Origin: Certhia americana
Lineage: Eukaryota > Chordata > Aves > Passeriformes > Certhiidae
Assembly: GCA_018697195.1 (NCBI GenBank)
Contig: JAGMWU010000122.1
Location: 33,153-97,152 of the forward strand
Direction of reading: 5' to 3'
DNA: 64,000 nt
The position numbers and the translations under genes are program-made. The notes under the pieces were generated by a model. That model saw only the letters and a program-made list of their open reading frames with translations, had not been told where the DNA came from and ran no database searches. How positions within the stretch are numbered: position 1 is the first letter of the stretch; each line of letters opens with the position of its first letter. Shown here piece after piece: positions 44,501 through 55,700 of this stretch.

Positions 44501-47500
44501 TTGATGTGGTGATCTGGACCCATAAGAAGCACCCACCCATGAGGCACGTAGTTCTGTGTCTGATTTATTTTGCATGAGTTATGTTTGCAGGAGTCTTCTC
44601 CATGAGAAACTTGTTTCTCTGGTGGGACTTCATCCTAGGGAACCTTCATGTGAATAATCATCTCAGTTTTGGGGGTTTTTTTTAGCCCCATCATCTCCTG
44701 AAACAGGGTTCTTGAACAAGCCATGTTTTTCTGGTTTTTCAACACAATTGTTTCACATCTTATGGGAAAGCTCTGGCAAGGATGAAGCAGCTGACACATT
44801 CATGGCCCGTCACAGCCTGAGTATGGTGGGAGAGAGGCCAGGCATGGGAATCCAAGAAGGGCTGCTGCTCTGCAGGCACTACCTAGAGACACCTCTGGCC
44901 CCTGTGGTAAATGTGAGATGAGCTGAGGTCTCTCAGCCTCTGTAAATAGATAGTGAGCTCTGAGGAGCACCCTGTGTCTGCCAGTAAGAACCTCTGGTAC
45001 CTAGAAACTGTAGCAGCTTTGCTCCCAGCATCAGCAGGATGCAGGAGCTGGGACTGCAGCATCCTTCTGGAGATGCCCTGCTTGCATGGCCAAGCCTTGC
45101 TGGCTGTGATCCACCCAGGCTGGATTCACCTCTGATGGCCCTGATGGCTGATTGTGCTGCTCAGATGTCTGTACTCAGCCCACAGTCAGGAGTTCCTACA
45201 AAAGGAGCGACATCCACTTCTGCCTGGGGGTTGTCTATGTTCCTTTAGCCATCAGCAGAACCAGCTGAGCAAGGTCAGCACTCAGACCAAACCCAGGATT
45301 TGCATCCACTCTGGTCACGGTGTCAGGGCTGCCAGGATGGCTTGGGGCTGCCATCCACTCCTCCCCACTGTGACTGCCAGTGTTGGGCTGAGCACACTCT
45401 GAGCCAGCCCTGCTCCCATGGACTGTGGGGAAATCCATTGTGAATTAACCTTAACAATACACTCACTAATCCTGAGGTGCTGCTTCCTTGCAAAGGAAAC
45501 TTGCACCTGAGGTCTCTTCAGACTGAGAAATTCCTGAAATATCAGTGCCTTATGGGAACTGGACTTCCTCTTTTCTTTAGGCAGGTCTTGCCCCTGGCAT
45601 GAACACAAAGAACATTGTTATGTCAGCAGCAGCAGCTTTTGCAGCTTTACTTTTCCCTTTTCCCCACAAAGCTCTTTACTCTGCAGCCTGAACTGAGACC
45701 ACATCCCTGGGCCGCTGGGAGGTGAGGCAGGATGCGTGCTTGTCTGCAGGGCTTCTCTGGCATCTCCTGTGGCATGACTTTCCAGCATGGAGACCCTTCA
45801 TTTTTAGCCACAATTTTCCACAGGTGGCTGTGTGAGGCAGGGATGGAGGTATGGATCAGGCAGGGAGAGGAGCTGGAGGAATCAGTAGATGTCAGAGTTG
45901 CTCTCTGCCGTTCCTCTCACAGGTTCAAGGGATTTTATGGGGGATTTGTTATCAAGATGGTGCCCCAAGGCTGTAGGTATTCAGCCTAACCAAGGAGCAA
46001 GCTGGGGCTGGAGCTGGGCTGAACATTCCCACCATCATGCCACAGCTGAGACAGGAGTGGAAGCATGCAGGGAAAGGGCTCCATGAGATGCCAACATGAT
46101 CTGCCCAGAACACCCTGGCTTACAGCTCCAAGACAAAAGGCTGTGACAGCATTGCAGTGTCTATACATGTATGGAAGGCAGCACTGCTCTGCCTTTGCAT
46201 TGCTTTGCAAGAGATTCAAGATTGGTTTTGCTGCCTCTGACCATGCATGCGGGTGCCAGACTGAGATGGCTGCATGTGAATTTCCACCCAAGCACAGATT
46301 CCTGCTGACCCCGGTGCTGCCTTTTCCATGCGGTTGGTTAGTCCCAAGTAGGGGCTGAGGATTCCCTCCCCTAAGCTCTCAGGTCAGAGCAGTGTTCCTT
46401 GTCTGCCCCTCATACCTTCGGCTGCTCACCCTGCCTGGCTCATCTCCCACCACTGACAGCAGTGCCATTCTCTCTAGTTCACCTTAGGGCTCTGTGTGAC
46501 CCCCAACAGGATCCTAGTTATCTGGAGGTTGGAGAACAAGGGGATGCAGAGATCAATGAGGAGAGAGGACAAATGATAACAAAGGCTGAAAGGGAATGAG
46601 TGAAGAGCCACAGATGTAATTCCTGTAGTGGTGAAGAAAGCTCTGTGATGAGAGCCTTGTGGAGCTCGATGTGTGAAAGATTTTGGAAAAAATGAGTAAT
46701 TTGCATTAATATTGACTTGTCAGGGGGATTGTGGTGCAATGGAGAAGAAACAGGCAAAAGATTGAACTAGTGGCTGCCAAATCTGCCTCGGGAGACTGCT
46801 CATATCTTGATAATTTCCAGTCAGGATCCAGCTGATTTGCTGCAGGATGTATCGCTGTGCAGCCCCAGTGGAATAACCAGGCACAGCCAGCCCAGGACTC
46901 AGCCATGGTGAGGGCTCACTGCAAACCACCACCTATGGAGGGAAGGAATGGAGAGAAAGGCTGAGCAGAACGACAGCTGATTCAGGTTGTGTCTTACCCA
47001 CCTCCCAGGACATGATCCGACATGAAATCTTGGGCATCCCATCCATCCCAGCACTGCACATGGCATCTCCTCCTGGACTTTGGTCAAGAGCTGTGAAAGT
47101 GTCCGTGGGGCAATGGCCTTGATCCAATGGCACCTCCCAGCTGGTGGCCAGGGACCATTGTGGGGTGGTGGGAGCTGAGATGGCTCTGCTGTGGCAAGGC
47201 TGGGTAGTGGCAAGGTTCTTTTCTGGAGCACAGCAAGTTCTTGGAGCCAGTTGAAATTGTGGCTGCCAGGGGCTAAGCCCCACTGTGGGGAGAGGAGCAG
47301 CAGCATCCTCTTTCTTCCCCCAAGGCTTTTGTTTTGTTTGTGAGTCCCACATGGATGCTGAACTGGCAGTCCCATCTGCCTTTTTGTCCTGACAGGGCAG
47401 GCAGGGAGGAAGGAAAGATGCAAAGGTGATGCTAGGACCCTCGCCACCCACCCATCACACTGCACCATGGGAGGCAGAGCTGCCACCACCAGCCCCTACA

Positions 47501-50500
47501 GCCTCCCTGGGTTTTGCTTTCCCCCACTCCTCCCCTCTCCTTTCACAACATCAAAAGGCAGAGCCTCTCCAGGGCGTTTCACTGCGGTTTTGATGGGTGC
47601 AGGCCCCCGCACCCCGTGCAGGGAGCGCAGCTTTCAACACTTGACCGAGAATGGGGGAAGGCACGGGATGTTCTGCTCCCTTCCGCTGTGACTAAGGCAA
47701 GAGGGGCTTGTTTGGCAGGGCCAGGGCCATGGGCCTCCCCACACTGGGCTCTATTTTTAGGAAGTTGGGAGAAGTAGGTGCAGCCTTCACAGCAAGAAGT
47801 TTCTAGTGCCATTTGTGGTTTCGCAGCTACAGCAAAACTCAGCATCAGCAGTTATGAGGGTAGGTGCTCTCTGTGGCTCAGCACTGCGAGGCTGGCATTG
47901 TCACCCAGATGTGGCATTAAAGCCACATGCCCTTTGGGCCCTCCATCCTCTGCAGGGTCACTGGGGCTTTTTTCTTTGCTGTTCCCTGCACTCCACCCAC
48001 CTCAGTCCCCTGGAGAAAAGGCTGGCTCGGGGACTGTACAGAAGGGCAGGGAGGTGAGGGGGTAAGGAGGGAAGGGGGCACAGGGAACAGCGAGACTTGG
48101 AACAGAGGGACAGCAGCACCCCAGTGCCACCCCCTGTTGCTCTTTTTCTATTGTTCTTTGTGGGAGGGTGGCAGAGAAGATGTCTGGAGGGGCAGATGTC
48201 CCCTCACATCTGCAGGCAAAATGCAGTGGAGACGGCACTGTACATCTGATCTGATCTACCTGCTGGGACCACTTGTGTTCGTGTCTGCTGAGGCTTGGAA
48301 CTTGCTCATCTCCATGTGGGTTTGTCCATGGCTGAGGACCATGGCAAGTAATGGGGCTGCAGCCTGCCACTGCCACCATGGTGGCTACAGCCAGCATATT
48401 CTGCTCTTCTCTTCCACAGCAGGATGTGACTTTCACAAGCATTGACATGTTATTCTCTCCCTGAAACTACTTCTTGCTGCTCTGGCCTCCAAGGATTTTC
48501 TTTTATTTGACTGAGGCAGATAATGAACAGAAAGAGTATTGAAACCTTTCCTTCTCTGGAGGCTGGTGTTTTCTGTGATGCTCTGGCTATTTCTATTCCC
48601 TCTTCCTCTCTGATGACCAGATTGTCCTGGAGACATGAGAGCTCAGAGGATACAGGAGAGTGAAAAATCTAAAGAAGTGAAAAAGCAAATGGTAGAGGAG
48701 TTTGAATTTCCCTTCTGCCCCTGAAGGGCTGAAGGGCCTTAAGTTAGGTTTCCCTCATAGATTCTTTTCTGCATCCCTCCCACGGCATTGGAGGCAAACT
48801 CCTTTTCTGACTCAGAATAAAATCTTTTTGAGTGTATTGTTCTTAGCACTGCACAACACCAGCTTTTGTTAATTGTAAAGAGCATGTGGGGCAAGCATCA
48901 CATTTTAAAAAGCTAGTCAAGAAACCACAGCAGGCACCTAAAAAAGCAAAAAAAAAATCTCTCTCTTCTCAGCAGCTTTCACCTTGCTGCTTTCAGAGAT
49001 GCTCCCATCTTTTGACATATCACAGGGGCAGGCAACCGGATATTTTCTCAGCAAACAAAACTCAGAACCCTGAAGACAGACGGAGACAATTTGCTGATCA
49101 GTGGAAATACCACAACTAAGGCAATAGGAATGCAAGCAATGGATCACATTTTCCCATTGTCTCACCCAGGGGTTATCTTGCTGGAGGAACTGTTTGGGTT
49201 CACAAGTGGGTGGGCATGGTTATGTTCAGAGAGTCTGGTGGGAGGTGAAAGAAAACCCACTTGGTTTCTTGGTGATGGGCTCATCACTGGATGAAGATGT
49301 GACTTCCATCTTCCCTGGGATTATCCCATGAAGACTCTTCCTCCTGGTGTTGCGTCCTTCTCTCCCTTGCCCATCATCTCTCTGGATCATGCCCCACTTT
49401 CTCTAAGACTGTGTTCCTTGCTCTGCTACACTCCCCCATGTTCCTACAGCTGCCAAACAATCAGGGATATGTGTCCCCCTCCATCCCTACTATCCCTGTG
49501 ACATGGCAACAGAGCATGTCCCACAGGGCCAACGACCCCATATACCCTGTAGTAGGTCTCTGGGTTGCCTGGCTCTGAGCGATGCCAGAACAGCTGACTG
49601 GGGGTCTGCCTGCCACAGGGCTTGGTCAGACCCTCCTGTCTGATCCAAGCCTCCTGGCAGAGCATCCATAGTGGTCCAGGTTGAGCCAGAGAAGCCTCAG
49701 GACCTGGTGCTACAGAGTGGACAGCTCCCAAAGGTTGATTCCCCACCAGCTGCAGCAGCAAGGGACTGAAATGCTGATATGGAGCAATGGTTTCCTGAAG
49801 AGTAACTGCTGCTGCCAGGACCCCCACTGTCACATTTTCCACCTTGTTTTGCCTATCAGGGTGCTGCCAAGGAGCAACTCAGTTTCCTGGTTTGCAGGAC
49901 AAGCTGGCCAACTGGTGTTGTTTTGTGCTGGGTACTCAAAACTGGAGCTTTTCCCATCCTCCTCACCAAACCTGTCAGCCCATCCAAGGCTCCATCCTCC
50001 CTATCAAGGTGCATGCAATGGGACCAGTGATGTGCTTGGGCTTTTCAACATTTCCTACAGGTTCTTCTCATTTCAGTGAAGCAGGTGGCTGTAACAAAAT
50101 GTCTTTGGAAAGGTTTTGTCTGCTGGAGAATTCAGGACTCAGGAATAGCTGTGCAAAAACTCTCTGCAAGACTCAGCACTGTGGTTTCACATTTTATTGG
50201 CTGCTTCCGTCCCAACACATTTGGGAACAGTATTAAATGACTTGTCATGTAATTTAGTTTTGCATGTAGTGACTTCCTCCAGAGGTGTTAAATTTAGAAG
50301 AAACTCTAAAGAGCCTTGGAAAATGCTGGTGAATGTGATGAGGCTAAGGCAAAGCATAAGGACTTTGAGGAGCTGGTGCTACTCCCCACTGTGGCCTCGT
50401 GGCCTTCAGCTGTCTGAGGTATTATGGGGAATTTTCAAGTGGCTTTCTGCCTGTGGCAAACTTGCCATGGTAGGGACAGTATGCAGGAGCTTGATGGCCA

Positions 50501-52380
50501 TAAGCCTGAGAGGAGGCCAGGCTTGGTCTTTCCAAATATTATGGCAATTTTAAGACAAAAAGAAATAAAATCAGACATTTGGCAGTGGCCCTGGGCTGTG
50601 TGTGAGCTTGCTCCTCTGCACAGCAGAACTGCAAGCCTGAGGGACCAGGTCCAAAGCTCAGTGATGATAAGGAGACCCTATTTGGAGACACAACTAATGT
50701 ATCCCCAGCCCTGTTTGGATCACCTTGCTGCCTCTGGAAGGACACCTGAGAAAACTGGAAAGTCCTGGTGAGCTGAGCAGCAAGGCAGCCCTTGGATGGT
50801 CAGGGTGTGTGGGCAGCCCTCAGAGTACTGGCACTTGGGGAGGGACTCGAGCAGCTACTGTCTCCTCTAGAAGACAAAAGGGGGGCTGACATCTGAGCTG
50901 GAAGCCTCTTCCCAAAGGATGGACCCTACCCCTCACTGCAGAGGTGTGATAGTCCTGGCAAGCTGAATGGTTACATGATTCCAAAGCAGCAGCCAGGGCC
51001 TTGGCCCAGAGCTGTCCTCTGCCCTGTTACTCAATTGCTATCCACAAAGACCCTGGAGCCATCCCAGACTTGTTATTAGGATGTTATATTTAGGAGCACA
51101 GTGACCTACTAAGGTCAAACCCTGATTCAGTTGCAGAGGTGTTTGTACTTTGTTATCAGCGTTGGCATTTGCAGCTCAAAGCACCTTAACCACACAGGGC
51201 AGGATGCGGGAGAGAAGGCAGATAGCAAAAGCAGATGTTGGACTCCATCCTGCAATGCTCTAAGCAGCCCCAAAAGGTACTGTGTACCCTTCTCTCCTGG
51301 GGCTGTTGGCAAGCAAGGACCTGTTCAGCACCTCTCTGCCTTGGCAGGACACAAACCTGTATTGGCTGTGTGCACATCTAATAAGAACATCTCCTCTAGC
51401 ACACCACTTTCATAACAACTCTACGTGATGGTTGATGAAGCCTTCAAACCAGTGCCCCAGCTCTCCTCAACACATTCTTGCAGCCCCCCTCCACTGCATC
51501 CCATCAACCCCCTAAATTCATTCTCTTTACATGGAGAAAATGAGCCCTGTTGTAAGCAATGAGGACTCCCTGGTATTTACTGTATATTATTTTAGCAGTG
51601 TTACATGTACTCACGAATGTTGGATTCCTGAAGAGCTGGGGGGCAGGACCTCACCTCCCTGCAGCCAGCTCAAGAGGGGTCAAGGTGTAGAGGGGATATG
51701 CGTGTCTCAAAGTTGCATGGCAGTGATGCTGGGAGGTTAGAAGGTGGCAGGAGGATCTAGGATTCCCAACAGCCCTTTTCATGCCTAGGTAGATAGATAT
51801 GAGTAACAGGGATAAGTGGGGCAGGATATGAGATGGCTTGAATCTTGGGTACAGGGTGAACGCCTCACTAGGGTATGAAGAAAGCTGCTTAAAATTTGTG
51901 TCTCTAAATTGATGGCCAAGCACCATGCCCAGAGTCCCACTGTCTACTGATGAGCATGAAAGCTGTGCCCACACCAGGGTGGCAGTGTCTGTACTGATGG
52001 GCCTTTCTCCCAGGTCATCCAGCCTACACAGGCAGAGACATCACCCAGGGGAAGCACAAGGGAAAGCAGAAACCAGCTCAACCTACCTGCCTCAGCTAAG
52101 CATCTTCAACTCAGAAATCATCCTTCTCTTAGAGGAAATGAAAAGCAAAAAGCCATTCCTCCCCTTTTGAGACATAACCAAATTTATGAGTGCTTCCCAG
52201 CCCCTGGCAGCCCACACTATTGCTCAGCAGCTCTGTTCTTGTATTCAGTCTTCATTTTTTTACGGCAGCTTGCCACAAACCTTTCATCCACAGCAGTAGA
52301 AAAACCCCACTAGGGAATATTTTGGAGTGATTCAAGGGCAAATATGAATATACAAAATCTCTGTTTCTGGTAGAACAGTA

Positions 52381-52492
52381 GGAAAAAGCATGGAAATGCA
52401 ACAGAGAAGAAAGTCTAAGTAATGTTTCTATTGTTGTTGTTGTTGTGGGAAATGGTAGTGAACAAACCTACCCACTATGAAGAGCTTTTTCC
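52381..52492 (+). promoter_or_regulatory. CD40LG: Putative CD40LG proximal promoter with NFAT-like sites
   Basis: Four GGAAA cores lie 115-226 bases upstream of the start codon: plus strand at 52381, 52392 and 52448, minus strand (TTTTTCC) at 52486. Calcium-activated NFAT control of CD40LG in T cells is well established in mammals and the human promoter has proximal NFAT sites. A (GTT)n run separates the second and third. Binding is inferred. Confidence 0.5.
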
Positions 52493-52606
52493 AGGAAGTG
52501 TAGGTTGCTGTACCCTGTATCCCCTGAGCAGCAGGCGCTCACACAACAGTTCTCATGCTACTTGAAAGCAGTGCATTTGGAGGAGCCCCTGCAGCGTGCA
52601 CAGAGG

Positions 52607-52762
52607 ATGAACGAACCCTATGGCCCTGAGGCACCCCGTCCCATCACCAGCCAGTCTCCTGGCATCATGAAAATGTTCATGGGCTTCCTCATTGCATTTA
52701 TTTTAGCGCAGACCATTGGGACCGTGCTCTTCTGTTTGTATTTTCACGTGAAGATGGATAAG
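52607..52762 (+). CDS. CD40LG: CD40LG coding exon 1
   Basis: Encodes residues 1-52: cytoplasmic tail, IMKMFMGFLIAF start of the membrane segment and FHVKMDK. It is exactly 156 nt, the same as the human first coding exon. Donor GTAAGC. The upstream open frame has no further in-frame ATG. Confidence 0.95.
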
Positions 52763-55700
52763 GTAAGCGGAGAGAGAAGGTTGTCTCTGTCTCTGCTGGA
52801 TTGCTGGTATGGTTTGACTTCAGCTCTGGTGAGATCTGCTAACCAAGAGGATGAACACAGTGGAAGATGGTGCTGACCACTGGATGGAGGCAGCAGTATC
52901 ATTTATCACACCCATGTTCTCATTTCTGCTTTAATTTACCACGGAGATGTATGCGGGAGAAGAGATCTGTTCCCCTAGCTAACAAAAAGAGAATGACCAA
53001 TTGAGAAGAGACATTAAGAGTAAACCTGGTAGCTGAGGCTAATCTGAGGACAAGAAGGTGTGGTTTAGACATGCAAGTGGCTATTTTAGGCTTGGTGGTA
53101 ATTTTTCTGATTTTGTAGCACTTATTAGCACTGTGACACTAACTGAGAGGATGAAAGGTCCAGAAATTAATTTTTTTTTTGGTGTTTCAATGATTTTACT
53201 ATCATCTCACTTCAGATGCTGTCTTTCAGTTTAGGGAAGGAAAGACTGGACCTTAGTACTTTCTCAGTTTTTGAAAGTATGAAGTACTAGTGATCCTGTC
53301 CCATAACTGGGACAATATTTACCAAAACTTTAAAGTCTGGACAGCTGTTTTTGAGATTGGTAAGGCTGCAGCTGCACTGCATGATGCCTAAAATCACCAA
53401 TCTAAAGATACTTTCCTTCAAGTCCGAAAGGACTGCCAGCTAAAGAAATACGTCACTAAAACTCAGAATGTGTTTTTCTTACCAGATACACTGATACAGT
53501 GGATGTTACTGATTTATACATGTGTTGTTTCAACTTAAATTGGACTTTAAGTGTGCGGTTTCTGTTCAGAAGGTTGAAGAGCAATGTTGAGCTAGGGGGG
53601 CTGGAAGGGGACCTCATTGCATGGAGGTTGCAGGCTGTCATAAAGGAGTGTAGAGGGTCTCTGGCAGAGGGAAATATGATTGCAGGGGGACATGGCCAAG
53701 GATCAGAGGCAGCTGAAATGCAGTCACAGTTGGCAAGAGGATTTCAGTTGCCTTCAGAGTTTGTGACAGGGTTTCAAATCTGACCCTCCAGATCCCAGTG
53801 CCTGTGCAGGGCTCTCTGTCTGACTGCATGTCCTCATGTCCAGCTGCACTTTCTCTTTACCATTTAACTGAATGTTAGGTTTTCACAAGGAACAAAAAAC
53901 CAACAGAAAACCAAACAGATGTAAATTTAAAAATCAGTATTTGGATGCATTTAATTACTTTTTTATTGGCTTTCTGATTTACTTTTTTTTTAATCTGAAG
54001 ATCTTGGCACAATTCAGCCCTAACCCACATGTTGTTTTGTTTTGCTGGAAACGCTTTTAGTTAATAAGTGAGCAGAAAAAATTTAAAGCCTCTCTGTGTG
54101 GACAGGGCAGTGAAGGGTTGAGTGAGCATCCCAGCTGCCTGCTGGGGCCACTGGAGAAGGAGCTGCAAACCTAGAACCCCTGAGCCAACCACTGGTATTT
54201 CTTTAGGAAAAATCAGAGATGGACATTTAAATAATTACCAAGGTGGTAGAAAATAGAACTGAGCAATCCTCCTCTTATCATTGCCAGTCAGGGTGAGCTC
54301 CATGGGTTCAGTTCCCAGTGGATGAGGGCACAGGCGCTGTGCTAGGTGTCTGGTGGGAGGTCTTGCTGCCCACAGTTTGTCTGCCCACCTCATCTCAGTG
54401 CTGAACATCTGACCCTGGGCTTCCCAGGTTGGATTTATTGCTGGCAGGAATGCAGCATGTCTCTGCTGACAGCTGTTGCAGGTTTCCTACTAACATCCCA
54501 TTGACCCTCCCTTCTCTCCCCTGTTGGCAGATGGAAGAGGTGTTGAGCTTAAATGAAGATTACATCTTCCTGAAGAAAGTACAGAAATGTCAGACAGCAG
54601 AAGGTCAGAAGTCAACATTATTGGACTGTGAAAAGATTAGAGAGGGCTTCCAGAACATCCAGTGCAAGGTATGTGTTGTTGGGTGGTCAAAGATCCCACC
54701 AAAAGGGAAGAGGGGCTCCCAGTCACACACAGAGCTTCACCCCAAGCTTTTTTTTTTAAACCATGCGTGCCCTTTACTTTAGGGCTGTGTAGCACACACC
54801 CTTTTTTATGTTGTATTCTTTTTCCGCTACATTAATGTAATTGAAAAATCTCATTGATTTTTTACTTAAAATGCTCTTGATCAGAACACCTCCAGCTGCA
54901 ACATGCCATGGTATTTTTGGGGCTTGTGGTGGGTGGGATGGAGCTGCAGCCACATTGGCTCTGCTCCCTGATTCTGGTCTGAAAATAATTGATTTTCTGC
55001 TGCCTGGCACCTTGCTCCAGTTCTGTGCTGGGTGGTTGTGAGGATGGATGCTCACGGCCACCTGCCACTGGGAACACTTTTCTGCCTGCTTTGCCCAGGT
55101 GTCAATGGCAGTTCAAGGTTTGGGCCAGGAAACAGAACTCCTGGCAACCAGTGAGGAGGAGCATGAGGGTGTTGTGCAAATTGCCACCCCATGGACTCAG
55201 GGATGGCATCTCTAGTTGGACCAGTGGCTCCTCACAATTGGATGCAGAAGAGCCAATTTACATTGCAACATCCTCCTGGAGTGGCTGAGGGATGTGCAGC
55301 CAGGGATGAGCTGCTGTCATCCTGCTCAGCCCTGAATTCACTGCTTAGGAGTGGCTGTGCTGGCCAGAGTAGACAGCAGTGGAACATTTCTTCCTCACTG
55401 TCACTGCCTGGTGACAACAGATGCCTAAGCTAAACTAAGATGCTTAACACATGCTTAAACAGATGCTTAAGCTAAACCTGCCTCAGCTAAACCTTCAGAT
55501 TTGCAATAGTACCCAACAGACCACCAAAAATTATGTCTGAGGTTGGCCATGCTCAGCAGTCCTGAAAACCCCAACTTCAGGGCAGAGATGTGCATTGGCA
55601 GCACTTGCAGTATGGTTTTTCCACATGAAAAGGAGATTTTTCTTGTTTGTTTATCTTACTGTTTTCAATGAACTTTACCCATAATTTTAATTGAATAAAA

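Larger units (their letters stand above)
35677..52380. other. Gene-free interval between VGLL1 and CD40LG
   Basis: Sixteen kilobases without a supported gene. G+C is visibly higher than in the first half of the window, which lengthens chance frames (for example 40872-41483 minus and 46899-47489 minus), but none shows domains, codon bias or neighbouring splice logic. It contains the palindrome at 37645, the TGAG array at 38181 and hairpins at 38346 and 38558. T-cell regulatory elements for CD40LG may lie here but none could be named. Confidence 0.55.

Noticed and set aside
46899..48448. Cluster of overlapping 148-196 codon frames on both strands.
   Set aside because: Two minus-strand frames overlap each other and plus/minus frames overlap at 48.0-48.4 kb, which points to low stop-codon density rather than a gene. 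No domain seen.
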